A stretch of DNA of 64,000 nucleotides, taken from Tetragonia tetragonoides. Taxonomy: Eukaryota > Streptophyta > Magnoliopsida > Caryophyllales > Aizoaceae. Shown one piece after another: positions 24,914-36,814 of the stretch. A model generated the notes under the pieces. The model was not told where the DNA came from. It did not search any database and saw nothing but the letters and a program-made list of their open reading frames with translations. Position numbers and translations under genes: made by a program. How positions within the stretch are numbered: position 1 is the first letter of the stretch; every line of letters starts with the position of its first letter. The DNA is taken from assembly GCA_038025085.1 (NCBI GenBank), contig CM076145.1:11877000-11940999 (forward strand), written 5' to 3'.

Positions 24914-25312
24914 ATGCCCCGTCTTTATGATACCAAGTATAATGATGATGACTTAGAGATAGACTTTCCTAAATTTGGTGGGTTCCTCTATTCTGAAGAT
25001 TTTTATACGTGGCTTGAGACGGTGGACGAATGGTTTAAAGTCTTAGAGTTTTCTAATCACAAGAAAATAGAACTTGTGACGAGTTGTTTTGATTGCGATG
25101 CTTTGATTTGGGGGGAACTCTTAGAAATCAGAAGAAGAAGGATTGGAAAGGGAAAAATCCAAAGCTGGAGTGAGATGCGTGAAGAGCTCATTAGAAAGTT
25201 TGTGCCAAAGTTCACGTCACGAGCTTTTTACACTCAACACAACCTTGAGCAAGTAGCTAGTGTGAAAGCTACTGAAAATGCAGCTCCCATAATTGTGAGC
25301 CTAGAGGAATGA
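24914..25312 (+). pseudogene. gag: Gag core (Retrotrans_gag type), family A, ends at in-frame TGA
   Basis: A 132-residue open frame. Residues about 15-117 fit the Ty3/gypsy Gag core: an I/L-DFPKFGG opening, a YTWLETVDEWF helix, a KGKIQSWSEMREEL segment and RKFVPKF. Gag forms the virus-like particle that packages retroelement RNA. The frame stops at TGA (25,310-25,312), but the same frame reopens immediately and runs to 25,894. The break is therefore a single stop rather than a natural end, unless read-through is used. No CCHC zinc knuckle is seen. The start was chosen because it is the first ATG in the frame and directly precedes the conserved core. Base composition is richer in G+C than the flanking satellite. 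Confidence 0.8.
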
Positions 25313-25797
25313 CAAATGATTGGTGAAGAATTTCAAGAACCCACTTTGTTTAAAGAAGAACAAAAAGACGACCCGAGCAATGTTCTTGATTCAACAATCA
25401 TTGTGGAAGAGTTACAAACCCATGGTGAAGAAACTGTCATTTGTGACGATATCGTGCAAGCTGCACAAGGAGCAAATTACAGCAGCATACAGACAAGATT
25501 GCCAACAAGTTCCTTGACCTTTTTATCTCATTTCATCTTGTTTGAGGATGTATTCAAGTGGCAAAAGTTTGATGTGGCAGATTATACGAATTTCCCTAGA
25601 GTAGGGATTGGTACAATCGTGCCACTGTTCTTTAAGGTACAAATGCAGCAACATTGTAAAGATGTCACGAGATCAATTGGGGCTTGGATTAGAGGCCGTA
25701 TTCGGGGTGGAAAGTTCAGCACCTACATCATTCAGCTTAATTGGAAAGCTTTCTACTTCCAGGACTTGAGGGCAAGTCCTAAACAACACCCGGTGTA
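25313..25797 (+). pseudogene. Continuation frame of family A interior
   Basis: In frame with gag after the TGA at 25,310; the open frame continues into the LTR to 25,894. The protein is acidic at first (EEFQEP, KEEQKDDPS) and I recognise no domain in the middle. The last residues before the LTR (FYFQDLRASPKQ) resemble the short tail commonly found just before the 3' LTR in plant Ty3/gypsy polyproteins. This is a memory-based family resemblance, and suggests a large internal deletion joined gag to the far end of pol. The region just before 25,798 is not a strong polypurine tract. Confidence 0.55.
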
Positions 25798-25964
25798 TGA
25801 TGCGTTGGCATCAAGCTCCTCTCTTCAATTAAGTGCCATACGATCTGTTCTTGGTCCATCAATGATTTTATCATGTTCTATGGCACTCTTTTAGTACATG
25901 GTGCCTTCATTAATGGTCCTAGGGGCCTAATGTCCTTTCAATGGCATTAACCTGACTAGTTCGT

Positions 25965-26100
25965 ACATTATTAGTCCGTACAACATGCCGTGCACAAGTC
26001 CGTACACGAATAACCTTGCAATTGGCTTAATTATCATGATTAGTTGATTAATATGGTTATTGTCCGTACAAATGTTTGTACACATGTTCGTACTTAATTA
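25965..26100. repeat. Short GTCCGTACA-like repeats in family A LTR
   Basis: The U3 part contains a cluster of related motifs: TTCGTACATTA, AGTCCGTACAAC, AGTCCGTACACG, TGTCCGTACAAA and GTTCGTACTTA. GTAC-centred short repeats in U3 could be transcription-factor sites controlling the LTR promoter. This is inference from repetition alone. Confidence 0.5.
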
Positions 26101-26435
26101 GTTTAATTATGCTGCATGTAATTAGTTAATTAGGAAGTTTTAATTGCATTTTGAATTCCCTAAGTAGCTGCTGAATGAGGAGAGTCTAAAAGCACATGGG
26201 ATGGATAATGATGAGGCTTGAGGCTCCTCTTACAGCTCACCCGTTTGTCCTTATGCAAGGACAAGCAAAAGTTGTCAAGTGGTCCAAAACGGAAGGAAAT
26301 GCGCTCCAAATTGTACTGCACGTATTTGGCTCATTTCTGGACAAAATACTGAAGTTTCATTTTGCTTGGGCACTACTCTTGGACAGCTCACCCTTTCTAG
26401 AGTATTCTTAGGTTATTAGGGCACATTTGTGACCC

Positions 26436-26444
26436 CTATAAATA
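26436..26444 (+). promoter_or_regulatory. TATA box in family A LTR
   Basis: CTATAAATA preceded by GACCC, about 320 bp before the LTR end. The position and context suit the U3/R boundary of a plant LTR promoter. Confidence 0.65.
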
Positions 26445-26758
26445 TGTAAGAACAGCTGATGTAAAAGATAGATTATGATGAATGAAAATATGAAATGGCT
26501 GCTGCCTTTTGCTTACAAACCTTGTTGTTCTTTAAAATGTCCTTAGGGATATTTGGTGAAACAAGTAGTATCCTTTAGCCTTGACTTGGTGGTTAAATCC
26601 TTTATAGTCCTGGTGGTGGTGCTATCTATCCTCCCTCTTCTTATTTTTCGTTTCATTTACTTCGTTTTCAATCTCTACAATCAAAAAACAAACAAAATAT
26701 TATCAAAACATCCATTGTTCGAAAACGAGCTAAAACCTTCAGTTTTGCTAACGCATCA

Positions 26759-27659
26759 CTGTATAAAACGCGTATATGCATTAAAAAGCTTAAGTTGAAG
26801 CTTGTTGGTACTTGTAAACATTCTTGGTGTAGTTTCTCACTGCAATGAATGCAAACAAAGCTTTTGGGTGCTTTCATTTTGATGCATGCAAAACTTGATA
26901 AACTACACCTTTGTATAACTTTGTTTGCATTCATTTGAGTGAGAAACTACAACTGGATGAAAGTAGTTTGCATTCATTTGAGTGAGAAACTAAACAAAGG
27001 ACGTTTACAAGTACAAACAAGCTTTAACTCCACCTTTTGAATGCATTTACGCGTTTTAACAGCTCTTACATCTAGGGTGAAAGAGATTGAGTTCTTTTGT
27101 GTTGTATATTAAGAGAAAGCACCCAAATGCTTTGTTTGCATTCATTTGAGGGAGAAACTACACCAAGGATGTTTACAAGTACAAACAAGCTTCAACTCAA
27201 GCTTTTTAAAGCATTTACGAGTTTTAAAACCTCATACGACTAGGGTGAAAGAGATTGAGGTCTTTTGTGTTGTTTATTAAGAGAAAGCACCCAAATGCTT
27301 CATTTGCATTCATTTGATTGTGAATACATTCAAAATTTTGAGTTGAAGCTTGTTTGTACTTGTAAACATTCTTGGTGTAGTTTCTCACTCAAATGAATGC
27401 AAACAAAGCTTTCAAAATTTTGAGTTGAAGCTTGTTTGTACTTGTAAACATCCTTGGTGTAGTTTCTCACTCCAATGAATGAAAACAAAGCTTTTGGGTG
27501 CTTTCTCTGAAAATACAACACAAAAGAACTCAATCTCTTTCACCCTAGTCGTATGAGGTTTTAAAACGCGTATATGCATTCAAAAGGTGGACTTAAAGCT
27601 TGTTTGTACTTGTAAACATCCTTGGTGTAGTTTCTCACTCCAATGAATGAAAGCAACAT
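26759..27659. repeat. Satellite mosaic right of family A element
   Basis: Reverse monomer (26,759-26,873), then an atypical bridge (GATGCATGCAAAACTTG, CACCTTTGTATAACTTTG) into forward monomers (about 26,917-27,320), then reverse (27,322-27,650). The bridge plus CAACTGGATGAAAGTAG at about 26,950 recurs inverted at about 60,790-60,885. The second joint, TGAATACATTCAAAATTTTG, recurs at 52,184. Confidence 0.88.
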
Positions 27660-29265
27660 TCTCATTTGGGTTCTTTTGTGTTGTATTTTCAGAGAAAGCA
27701 CCCAAAAGCTTTGTTTGCATTCATTGGATTGAGAAACTACACCAAGGATGTTTACAAGTACAAACAAGCTTCAATTCAAACTTTGGAATGTATTTACACG
27801 TTTTAAAAGCTCATATGACTAGGGTGAAAGAGATCGAGGTCTTTTGTGTTGTATATTAAGAGAAAGCACCCAAATGCTTTGTTTGCATTCATTTGAGTGA
27901 GAAACTATACCAAGGATGTTTACAAGTACATGCAAGCTTTATCTCCACCTTTTGAATGCATATACGCGTTTTAAAACCTCATACGACTAGGGTGAAAGAG
28001 ATTAAGTTCTTTTGTGTTGTATTTTCAGAGAAAGCACCCAAAAGCTTTGTTTTCATTCATTGGAGTGAGAAACTACACCAAGGATGTTTACAAGTACAAA
28101 CAAGCTTCAACTCAAGCTTTAGAATGTATTTACGCGTTTTAAAAGGTCATCTGACTAGGGTGAAAGAGATTGAGGTCTTTTGTGTTGTATATTAAGAGAA
28201 AGCACCCAAGTGCTTTGTTTGCATTCATTTGAGTGAGAAACTACACCAAGGATGTTTACAAGTACAAACAAGCTTTAACTCCACCTTTTGAATGCATTTA
28301 CGCGTTTTAAAAGCTCATATGAGATTGAGGTCTTTTGAGTTGTATATTAAGAGAAAGCACCCAAATGCTTTGTTTGCATTCATTTGAGTGAGAAACTACA
28401 CCAAGGATGTTTACAGGTACAAACAAGCTTTAACTCCACCTTTTGAATGCATTTATGCGTTTTAACAGCTCTTACGACTAGGGTGAAGGAGATTGAGTTC
28501 TTTTGTGTTGTATATTAAGAGAAAGCACCCAAATGCTTTGTTTGCATTCATTTGAGTGAGAAACTACACCAAGGATGTTTACAAGTACAAACAAGCTTTA
28601 ACTCCACCTTTTTAATGCATTTACGCGTTTTAACAGCTCTTACGACTAGGGTGAAAGAGATTGAGTTCTTTTGTGTTGTATTTTAAGAGAAAGCACCGAA
28701 AAGCTTTGTTTGCATTCATTGGAGTGAGAAACTACACCTAGGATGTTTACAAGTACAAACAAGCTTCAACTCAAGCTTTTGAATGCATTTACGCGTTTTA
28801 AAAGCTCATATGACTAGGGTGAAAAAGATTGAGTTCTTTTGAGTTGTATTTTTAGAGAAAGCAACCAAAAGCTTTGTTTGCATTCATTTCAGTGAGAAAC
28901 TATACCAAGAATGTTTACAAGTACAAACAAGCTTCAACTCAAGCTTTTGAATGCATTTACGCGTTTTGAAAGCTCATATGACTAGGGTGAAAAGTTTGAG
29001 TTCTACTGTGTTGTATATTAAGAGAAAGCACCCAAATGCATTGTTTGCATTCATTTGAGTGACAAACTTAACCACGGATGTTTACAAGTACAAACAAGCT
29101 TCAACTCAAGCTTTTGAATGTATTTACGCGTTTTAACAGCTCTTATAAGCATTCAACCAAGCTTTTGAATGTATTTACGCGTTTTAACAACACTTACAAC
29201 TAGGGTGATAGAGATTGAGTTCATATGTGTTGTATATTAGGAGAAAGCACCCAAATACTTTGTTG
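27660..29265 (+). repeat. 168-bp satellite, forward run
   Basis: Forward monomers. One has lost about 40 bp near 28,320 (CTCATATGAGATTGAGG). The run begins in a rearranged segment, AACATTCTCATTTGGG, whose inverse is at about 55,495. From about 28,550 onward it copies 18,570 onward. Confidence 0.92.
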
Positions 29266-29844
29266 TATGCAAACAAAGCATTTGGGTGTTTTCTCTTAAT
29301 ATACAGCACAAAAGACCTCAATCTCTTTCACCCTAGTCGTATGAGGTTTTAAAACGCGTAAATGCTTTCAAAAGCTTGAGTTGAAGTTTGTTTGTACTTG
29401 TAAACATCCTTGGTGTAGTTTCTCCCTCAAATGAATGCAAACAAAGCATTTGGGTGCTTTCTCTTAATATACAACACAAAAGAACTCAATCTCTTTCACC
29501 CTACTCATATGAGCTTTTAAAACGCGTATTTTCAGAGAGTAGTTTCTCACTCAAATGAATGCAAACAAAGCATTTACAAGTACTTTAACTCAAGTTTTCA
29601 AAAGCATTTGTTTGTACTTGTAAACATCCTTGGTTAAGTTTCTCACTCAAATGAATGCAAACAAAGCATTTGGGTGCTTTCTCTTATTATACAACACAAA
29701 AGAACTCAATCTCTTTCACCCTAGTCATATGAGCTTATAAAACGCGCAAATGCATTCAAAAGGTGGAGTTAAAGCTTGTTTGTACTTGTAAACATCCTTG
29801 GTGTAGTTTCTCACTCAAATGAATGCAAACAAAGCATTTGGGTG
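29266..29844 (-). repeat. 168-bp satellite, inverted run (third copy of 10,723-11,298)
   Basis: Same three breakpoints as 10,723-11,298 and 19,288-19,865, at an offset of 9,979 from the latter. Confidence 0.93.
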
Positions 29845-32597
29845 AGTGAGAAACTATACCAAGGATGTTTACAAGTACAAACAAGCTTCAACTCAAGCTT
29901 TTGAATGTATTTACGCGTTTTGAATGCCTTTTTACGCGTTTTAACGGCTCTTACGACTAGGGTGAAAGACATTGAGTTCTTTTGAGTTGTATATTAAGAG
30001 AAATCACCCAGATGCTTTGTTTGCATTTTATTTGAGGAGAAACTACACCAAGGATGTTTACAAGTACAAACAAGCTTCAACTCAAGCTTTTGAATGCATT
30101 TACGCGTTTTGAATACATTTATGCGTTTTAACAGCTCTTACGACTCGGGTGAAAGAGATTGAGTTCTTTTGTGTTGAAAATTAAGAGAAAGCACCCAGAT
30201 GCTTTGTTTGCATTCATTTAAGTGGGAAACTACACCAAGGATGTTTACAAGTACAAACAAGCTTCAACTCAAGCTTTTGAATGCATTTACGCGTTTTAAA
30301 AGCGCATACGATTAGGGTGAAAGAGATTGAGTTATTTTGTGTTGAAAATTAAGAGAATGCACCCAGATGCTTTATTTGCATTCCTTTAAGTGAGAAACTA
30401 CACCAAGGATGTTTACAAGTACAAACAAGCTTTAACTCCACCTTTTGAATGCATATACGCGTTTTAAAACCTCATATGACTAGGGTGAAAGAGATTGAGT
30501 TCTTTTGTGTTGTATTTTCAGAGAAAGCACCCAAAAGCTTTGTTTGCATTCATTGGAGTGAGAAACTACACCAAGGATGTTTACAAGTACAAACAAGCTT
30601 CAACTCAAGCTTTTGAATGTATTTACGCGTTTTAAAAGCTCATATGACTAGGGTAAAAGACATTGAGGTCTTTTGTGTTGTATATTAAGAGACAGCACCC
30701 AAATGCTTTGTTTGCATTCATTTGAGTGAGAAAATATACCAAGGATGTTTACAAGTACAAACAAGCTTTAACTCCACCTTTTGATTGCATTTACGCGTTT
30801 TAACAGCTCTTATGACTAGGGTGAAAGAGATTGAGTTCTTTTGTGTTGTATTTTCAGAGAAAGCACCCAAAAGCTTTGTTTGCATTCATTGGAGTGAGAA
30901 ACTACACCAAGGATGTTTACAAGTACAAACAAGCTTCAACTCAAGCTTTTGAATGTATTTACGCGTTTTAAAATGCTTTTGAATGTATTTACGCGTTTTA
31001 AAATGCGTAAATGCATTCAAAAGGTGGAGTTAAAGCTTGTTTGTGCTTGTAAACGTCCTTGGTGTAGTTTCTCACTGAAATTGTATGCATTTACAAACAA
31101 GCTTTTGAATGCATTTACGCGTTTTAAAATCTCATACGAGTAGGGTAAAAGAGATTTGAGTTCTTTTGTGTTGTACATTAAGAGAAAGCATCCAAATACG
31201 TTGTTTGGATACATTTGAGTGTGAAACTGCACCAAGGATGTTTACAAGTACAAACAAGCTTCAACTCAAGCTTTTGAATGCATTTACACGTTTTGAAAGA
31301 TCATACGAGCAGGGTGAAAGAGATTTGAGATCTTTTATGTTGTATATTAAGAGAATGCATCCAAATACTTTGTTGGCATTCATTTGAGTGAGAAACCACA
31401 CCAAGGATGTATACAAGTACAAACAAGCTTTAACTCCACCATTTGAATGCATTTACGCGTTTTAACAGCTCTTACAACTAGGGTGAAAGAGATTGAGTTC
31501 TTTTGTGTTGTATATTAAGAGAAAGCACCCAAATGCTTTGTTTGCATTCATTTCACGGAGAAACTACACCAAGGATGTTTACAAGTGCAAACAAGCTTTA
31601 ACTCAACCTTTTGAATGCATTTACGCATTTTAACAACTCTTACAACTAGGGTGAAAGAGATTGAGTTCTTTTGTGTTGTATATTAAGAGAAATCACACAA
31701 ATGCTTTGTTTGCATTCATTTGAGTGAGAAACTACACCAAGAATGTTTACAAGTACAAACAAGCTTTAACTCCACCTTTTGAATGCATTTACGCGTTTTA
31801 ACAGCTCTTACATCTAGGGTGAAAGAGATTGAGTTCTGTTGTGTTGTATATTAAGAGAAAGCACCCAAATGCTTTGTTTGCATTCATTTGAGGGAGAAAC
31901 TACACCAAGGATGTTCACAAGTACAAACAAGCTTTAACTCAACCTTTTGAATGCATTTACGCATTTTAACAGCTCTTACAACTAGGGTGAAAGAGATTGA
32001 GTTCTTTTGTGTTGTATATTAAGAGAAAGCACCCAAATGCTTTGTTTGCATTCATTTGAGGGAGAAACTACAAGGATGTTTACAAGTACAAACAAGCTTT
32101 AACTCAACCTTTTGAATGCATTGACGCATTTTACCAGCTCTTACAACTAGGGTGAAAGAGATTGAGTCCTTTTGTGTTGTATATTAAGAGAAATTACACA
32201 AATGCTTTGTTTGCATTCATTTGAGTGAGAAACTACACCAAGAATGTTTACAAGTACAAACAAGCTTCAACTCAAGCTTTTGAATGCATTTACGCGTTTT
32301 AAAAGCTCATATGACTAGGGTGAAAGAGATTGAGTTCTTTTGAGTTGTATATTAAGAGAAATCACCCAGATGCTTTGTTTGCATTTCATTTGAGGAGAAA
32401 CTACACCAAGGATGTTTAGAAGTACAAACAAGCTATAACTCAAGCTTTTGAATGCATTTTACGCGTTTTAAAAGCTCTTACGACTAGGGTGAAAGAGATT
32501 GAGTTCTTTTGTGTTGTATTTTCAGAGAAAGCACCCAAAAGCATTGTTTGCATTCAATGGAGTGAGAAACTAGACCAAGGATGTTTACAAGTACAAA
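29845..32597 (+). repeat. 168-bp satellite, forward run with a fold-back patch
   Basis: Forward monomers that are a near copy of 19,866-22,290, including the inverted patch at 31,003-31,084. From about 32,290 the sequence leaves the duplication and continues with different monomers. The right edge is a joint between CAAGTACAAAA and AATCTCTTTCACCC. Confidence 0.92.
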
Positions 32598-33739
32598 AAA
32601 TCTCTTTCACCCTAGTTGTAAGAGCTGTTAAAATGCGTAAATGCATTCAAAAGGTGGAGTTAAAGCTTGTTTGTGGTTGTAAACATCCTTGGTGTAGTTT
32701 CTCACTCAAATGAATACAAACAAAGCATTTGGTTGCTTTCTCTTAATATACAACACAAAAGAACTCAAGCTCTTTCACCCTAGATTTAAGAGCTGTTAAA
32801 ACGTGTAAATGCATTCAAAAGGTGGAGTCAAAGCTTGTTTGTACTTGTAAACATCCTTGGTGTAGTTTCTCACTCAAATGAATGCAAACAAAGCATTTGG
32901 GTGCTTTCTCTTAATATACAACACAAAAGACCTCAATCTCTTTCACCCTAATCGTAAGAGCTGTTAAAACGCGTAAATACATTCAAAAGCTTGAGTTGAA
33001 GCTTGTTGGTACTTGTAAACATCCTTGGTTAAGTTTCTCACTCAAATGAATGCAAACTAAGCATTTGGGTGCTTTCTCTTAATATACAACACAAAAGAAC
33101 TCAATCTTTTTCACCCTAGTCATATGAGTTTTAAAACGCGTAAATGCATTCAAAAGCTTGAGTTGAAGCCTGTTTGTACTTGTAAACATTCTTGGTGTAG
33201 TTTCTCACTGAAATGAAAGCAAACAAAGCTTTTGGTTGCTTTCTCTTAAAATAAAACACAAAAGAACTCAATCTTTTTCACCCTAGTCATATGAGCTTTT
33301 AAAACGCGTAAATGCATTCAAAAGCTTGAGTTGAAGCTTGTTTGTACTTGTAAACATTCTTGGTGTAGTTTCTCACTCAAATGAATGCAAACAAAGCATT
33401 TGTGTGATTTCTCTTAATATAAAACACAAAAGAACTCAATCTCTTTAACCCTAGTTGTAAGAGCTGTTAAAATGCGTAAATGCATTCAAAAGGTTGAGTT
33501 AAAGCTTGTTTGTACTTGTAAACATCCTTGGTGTAGTTTCACCCTCAAATGAATGCAAACAAAGCATTTGGGTGCTTTCTCTGAATATACAACACAAAAG
33601 AACTCAATCTCTTTCACCCTAGATGTAAGAGCTGTTAAAATGCGTAAATGCATTCAAAAGGTGGAGTTAAAGCTTGTTTGTACTTGTAAACTTCCTTGGT
33701 GTAGTTTCTCTCTCAAATGAATGCAAACAAAGTATTTGG
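32598..33739 (-). repeat. 168-bp satellite, inverted run
   Basis: About seven reverse monomers with a mix of types. It ends where AAAGTATTTGGATGC runs into CATATACGCGTTTT of a forward monomer. No gene is seen. Confidence 0.91.
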
Positions 33740-34154
33740 ATGCATATACGCGTTTTAAAACCTCATACGACTAGGGTGAAAGAGATTGAGTTCTTTTGGG
33801 TTGTATTTTCAGAGAAAGCACCCAAAAGCTTTGTTTGCATTCATTGGGGTGAGAAACTACACCAAGGATGTTTACAAGTACAAACAAGCTTTAACTCCAC
33901 CTTTTGAATGCATTTACGCGTTTTAAAAGCTTATATGACTAGAGTGAAAGAGATTGAGTTCTTTTGTGTTGTATGTTAAGAGAAAGCACCCAGATGCTTT
34001 GTTTGCATTCATTTGAGTGAGAAACTACACCAAGGATGTTTACAAGTACAAACAAGCTTTAACTCCACCTTTTGAATGCATTTACGCGTTTTAAAAGCTC
34101 ATATGACTAGGGTGAAAAAGATTGAGTTCTTTTGTGTTGTATTTTAAGAGAAAG
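33740..34154 (+). repeat. 168-bp satellite, forward run
   Basis: Two and a half forward monomers, closed on the right by the AGAGAAAGCATTCAAAAGC joint shared with 23,152. Confidence 0.9.
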
Positions 34155-36303
34155 CATTCAAAAGCTAGAGTTGAAGCTTGTTTGTACTTGTAAACATTCT
34201 TGGTGTAGTTTCTCACTGAAATGAATGCAAACAAAGCATCTGGGTGCTTTCTCTTAACATACAACACAAAAGAACTCAATCTCTTTCACTCTAGTCATAT
34301 AAGCTTTTAAAACGCGTAAATGCATTCAAAAGGTGGAGATAAAGCTTGTTTGTACTTGTAAACTTCCTTGGTGTAGTTTCTCTCTCAAATGAATGCAAAC
34401 AAAGTATTTGGATGCATTCTCTTAATATACAACACAAAGGAACTCAAATCTCTTTCACCCTACTCGTATGAGCTTTCAAAACGCGTAAATGCATTGAAAA
34501 GCTTGAGTTGAAGCTTGTTTGTACTTGTAAACATCCTAGGTGCAGTTTCACACTCAAATGTATCCAAACAAAGTATTTGGATGCTTTCTCTTAAAGTAAA
34601 ACACAAAAGAATTCAAATCTCTTTCACCCTACTCGTATGAGCTTTTAAAACACGTAAATGCATTCAAAAGCTTGAGTTGAAGCATGTTTGTACATTTAAA
34701 ACATTCTAGGTGTAGTTTCATACTCAAAATTTTACAAGCACAAACAAGCTTCAACTCAAATGAATGCAAACAAAGCATTTGTGTGATTTCTCTTGATATA
34801 CAACACAAAAGACCTCAATCTCTTTCACCCTAGATGTAAGAGCTGTTAAAACGCGTAAATGCATTCAAAAGATGGAGTTAAAGCTTGTTTGTACTTTGAA
34901 ACATCCTTGGTGTAGTTTCTCACTCAAATGAATGCTAACAAAGCATTTGGGTGCTTTCTCTTAATATACAACACAAAAGACCTCAATCTCTTTCACCCTA
35001 ATCGTAAGAGCTGTTAAAACGCGTAAATACATTCAAAAGGTGGAGTTAAAGTTTGTTTGTACTTGGAAACATCCTTGGTGTAGTTTCTCACTCAAATGAA
35101 TGCTAGCAAAGCATTTGGGTGCTTTCTCTTAATATACAACAGAAAAGAACTCAATCTGTTTCACCCTAGTCGTATGAGGGTTTAGAACGCGTAAATGCTT
35201 TCAAAAGCTTGAGTTGAAGCTTGTTTGTACTTGTAAACATCCGTGGTGTAGTTTCTCACTCAAATGAATGCAAAAAAAGCATTTGGGTGCTTTCTCTTAA
35301 TATACAACACAAAAGAACTCAATCTCTTTCACCCTAGATGTAAGAGCAGTTAAAACGCGTAAATGCATTCAAAAGGTGGAGTTAAAGCTTGTTTGTACTT
35401 GTAAACATCCTTGGTGTAGTTTCTCACTCAAATGAATGCAAACAAAGCATTTGAGTGCTTTCTCTTAAGCTTGAGTTGAAGGTTGTTTGTACTTGTAAAC
35501 ACAAAAGAGATTGAGTTTCTCACTCCAATGAATGCAAACAAAGCTTTTGGATGCTTTCTCTTAATATACAACAAAAAGAACTCTAGCTATTTCACCCTAG
35601 TCATATGAGCTTTTAAAACGCGTAAATGCATTCAAAAGCTTGAGTTGAAGCTTGTTTGTACTTGTAAACATCCTTGGTGTAGTTTCTCACTCAAATGAAT
35701 GCAAACAAAGCATTTTTGTGATTTCTCTTAATATACAACTCAAAAGAACTCAATCTTCTTTCACCCTAGTTGTATGAGGTTTTAAAGCGCGTAAATGCAT
35801 TCAAAAGCTTGAGTTGAAGCTTGTTTGTACTTGTAAACATCCTTGGTTAAGTTTCTCACTCAAATGAATGCAAACAAAGCATTTGGGTGCGTTCTCTTAA
35901 TATACAACACTTAAATGCATTCAAAAGCTTGAGTTCAAGCTTGTTTGTAGTTGTAAACATCCTTGGGGTAGTTTCACACTCAAATGAATGTAAACAAAGC
36001 ATTTGCGAGCTTTTTCTTAATATACAACACAAAAGAACTCAATCTCTTTTCTCCTAGTCGTAAGAGCTGTTAAAACGCGTAAATGCATTCAAAAGCTTGA
36101 GTTGAAACTTGTTTGTACTTGCAAAAATCCTTGGTGTAGTTTCTCACTCAAATGAATGCAAACAAACCATTTGGGAGATTTCTCTTAATATACAACACAA
36201 AAGAACTCAATCTCTTTCACCCTAGTCATATGAGCTGTTAAAATGCTTAAATGCAATAAAAAGCTTCAGTTGAAGCTTGTTTGTACTTGTAAACATCTTG
36301 GTG
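34155..36303 (-). repeat. 168-bp satellite, inverted run up to the family B element
   Basis: Reverse monomers. A small forward patch (AATTTTACAAGCACAAAC, about 34,738-34,766) and the variant GTACATTTAAAACATTC recur inverted at about 44,780-44,850. The rearranged AAACACAAAAGAGATTGAG monomer is at about 35,497. The run ends at TTGTAAACATCTTGGTG, fused to truncated gag. Confidence 0.9.
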
Positions 36304-36651
36304 TTTAAAGACTCTCTCCATAGTTCTAAGCCAATCAAGATAGGCCTCTGGGTTGTAGGAACGGTCATATTCAGGGAGTTCGACCTTCAAGTTCCTGTCA
36401 TCATCATAGGGATGTCGTGGTTTAGGAGCGTCATTGGTTCTAGTCCCACTTGTGTCTTCAAACTCCTCATCGAAGTCGGGGTCACGGTTGTGGTTTCTCC
36501 AATGAATTCTGCGCATCCTTGTCTCCATGTTCTCCCTATCTTCTTGGTTTCTTCTTTCCATAGCAGCCATCCGCTCTTCTTGAGATTTGAAAGACGTCCT
36601 AAGATCCTCCATGGCTGTTAACAACTTTGCTAGTTCGCTGGGCTCACCCAT
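36304..36651 (-). pseudogene. gag: Truncated gag of second family B interior, fused to satellite
   Basis: About 115 codons from MGEPSELAKLL to WLRTMERVF, identical or nearly so to the other family B copies. It is then cut at the beginning of the Gag core. The frame runs on into satellite (HQDVYKYKQ) and stops at 36,247. The frame is also open upstream through the primer binding site to an ATG at 36,834, so translation could begin earlier; the MGEP start is chosen because it is shared by all copies. It has lost the capsid core helices and cannot make a functional Gag. Confidence 0.82.
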
Positions 36652-36799
36652 AGCTTCGGTTGTTGGTTTCTTGGGGGTTTCTTGGCTGTCTTCGTGAACA
36701 AAGGGCGGATCTTGCAAGAATCTTTCTCTAAAGCTCGCTATGGTGTCGTGTTTATACTCAGTACCGTGTTGTTTAAACTTAAGAAAGCTCAAACCTTTA

Positions 36800-36811
36800 G
36801 CTCTGATACCA
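36800..36811 (-). promoter_or_regulatory. Primer binding site (tRNA-iMet), second interior
   Basis: The reverse complement reads TGGTATCAGAGC, three bases after the LTR end (ACATCA). Confidence 0.92.
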
Positions 36812-36814
36812 AGT

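Larger units (their letters stand above)
23951..26758 (+). mobile_element. Family A gag-only LTR retroelement, 5'-truncated
   Basis: A Ty3/gypsy-like non-autonomous element. Only the last 38 bp of the 5' LTR remain (23,951-23,988), matching 26,721-26,758 with one C/T difference in AACGYATCA. They are followed by the initiator-Met primer binding site, an untranslated leader of about 0.9 kb, a gag frame broken by one stop, a terminal frame, and a 961-bp 3' LTR with 9-bp inverted ends (TGATGCGTT / AACGCATCA). The 1.8-kb interior is too short for pol, and no protease, RT or integrase motif is seen. There is no target-site duplication: the left flank is forward satellite and the right flank reverse, so the element was rearranged after insertion. 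Confidence 0.85.
25798..26758 (+). repeat. 3' LTR of family A
   Basis: 961 bp starting TGATGCGTTGG and ending TTGCTAACGCATCA, giving perfect 9-bp inverted termini. Its last 38 bases match the 5' LTR remnant. It contains a TATA-like CTATAAATA at 26,436-26,444 and repeated GTCCGTACA motifs (about 25,970-26,100). AATGAAAATATG near 26,481 is a candidate polyadenylation region. The start is inferred from the inverted termini because the 5' partner is missing. Confidence 0.8.

Noticed and set aside
26196..26411. 71-residue frame inside the family A LTR
   Set aside because: Within U3 upstream of the TATA box, with no homology that I recognise and only one copy to judge.
36277..36621. Plus-strand frames antisense to gag (36,277-36,621, 38,731-38,940, 38,420-38,677)
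   Set aside because: Mirror images of the true minus-strand Gag frame, which carries the recognisable domain.
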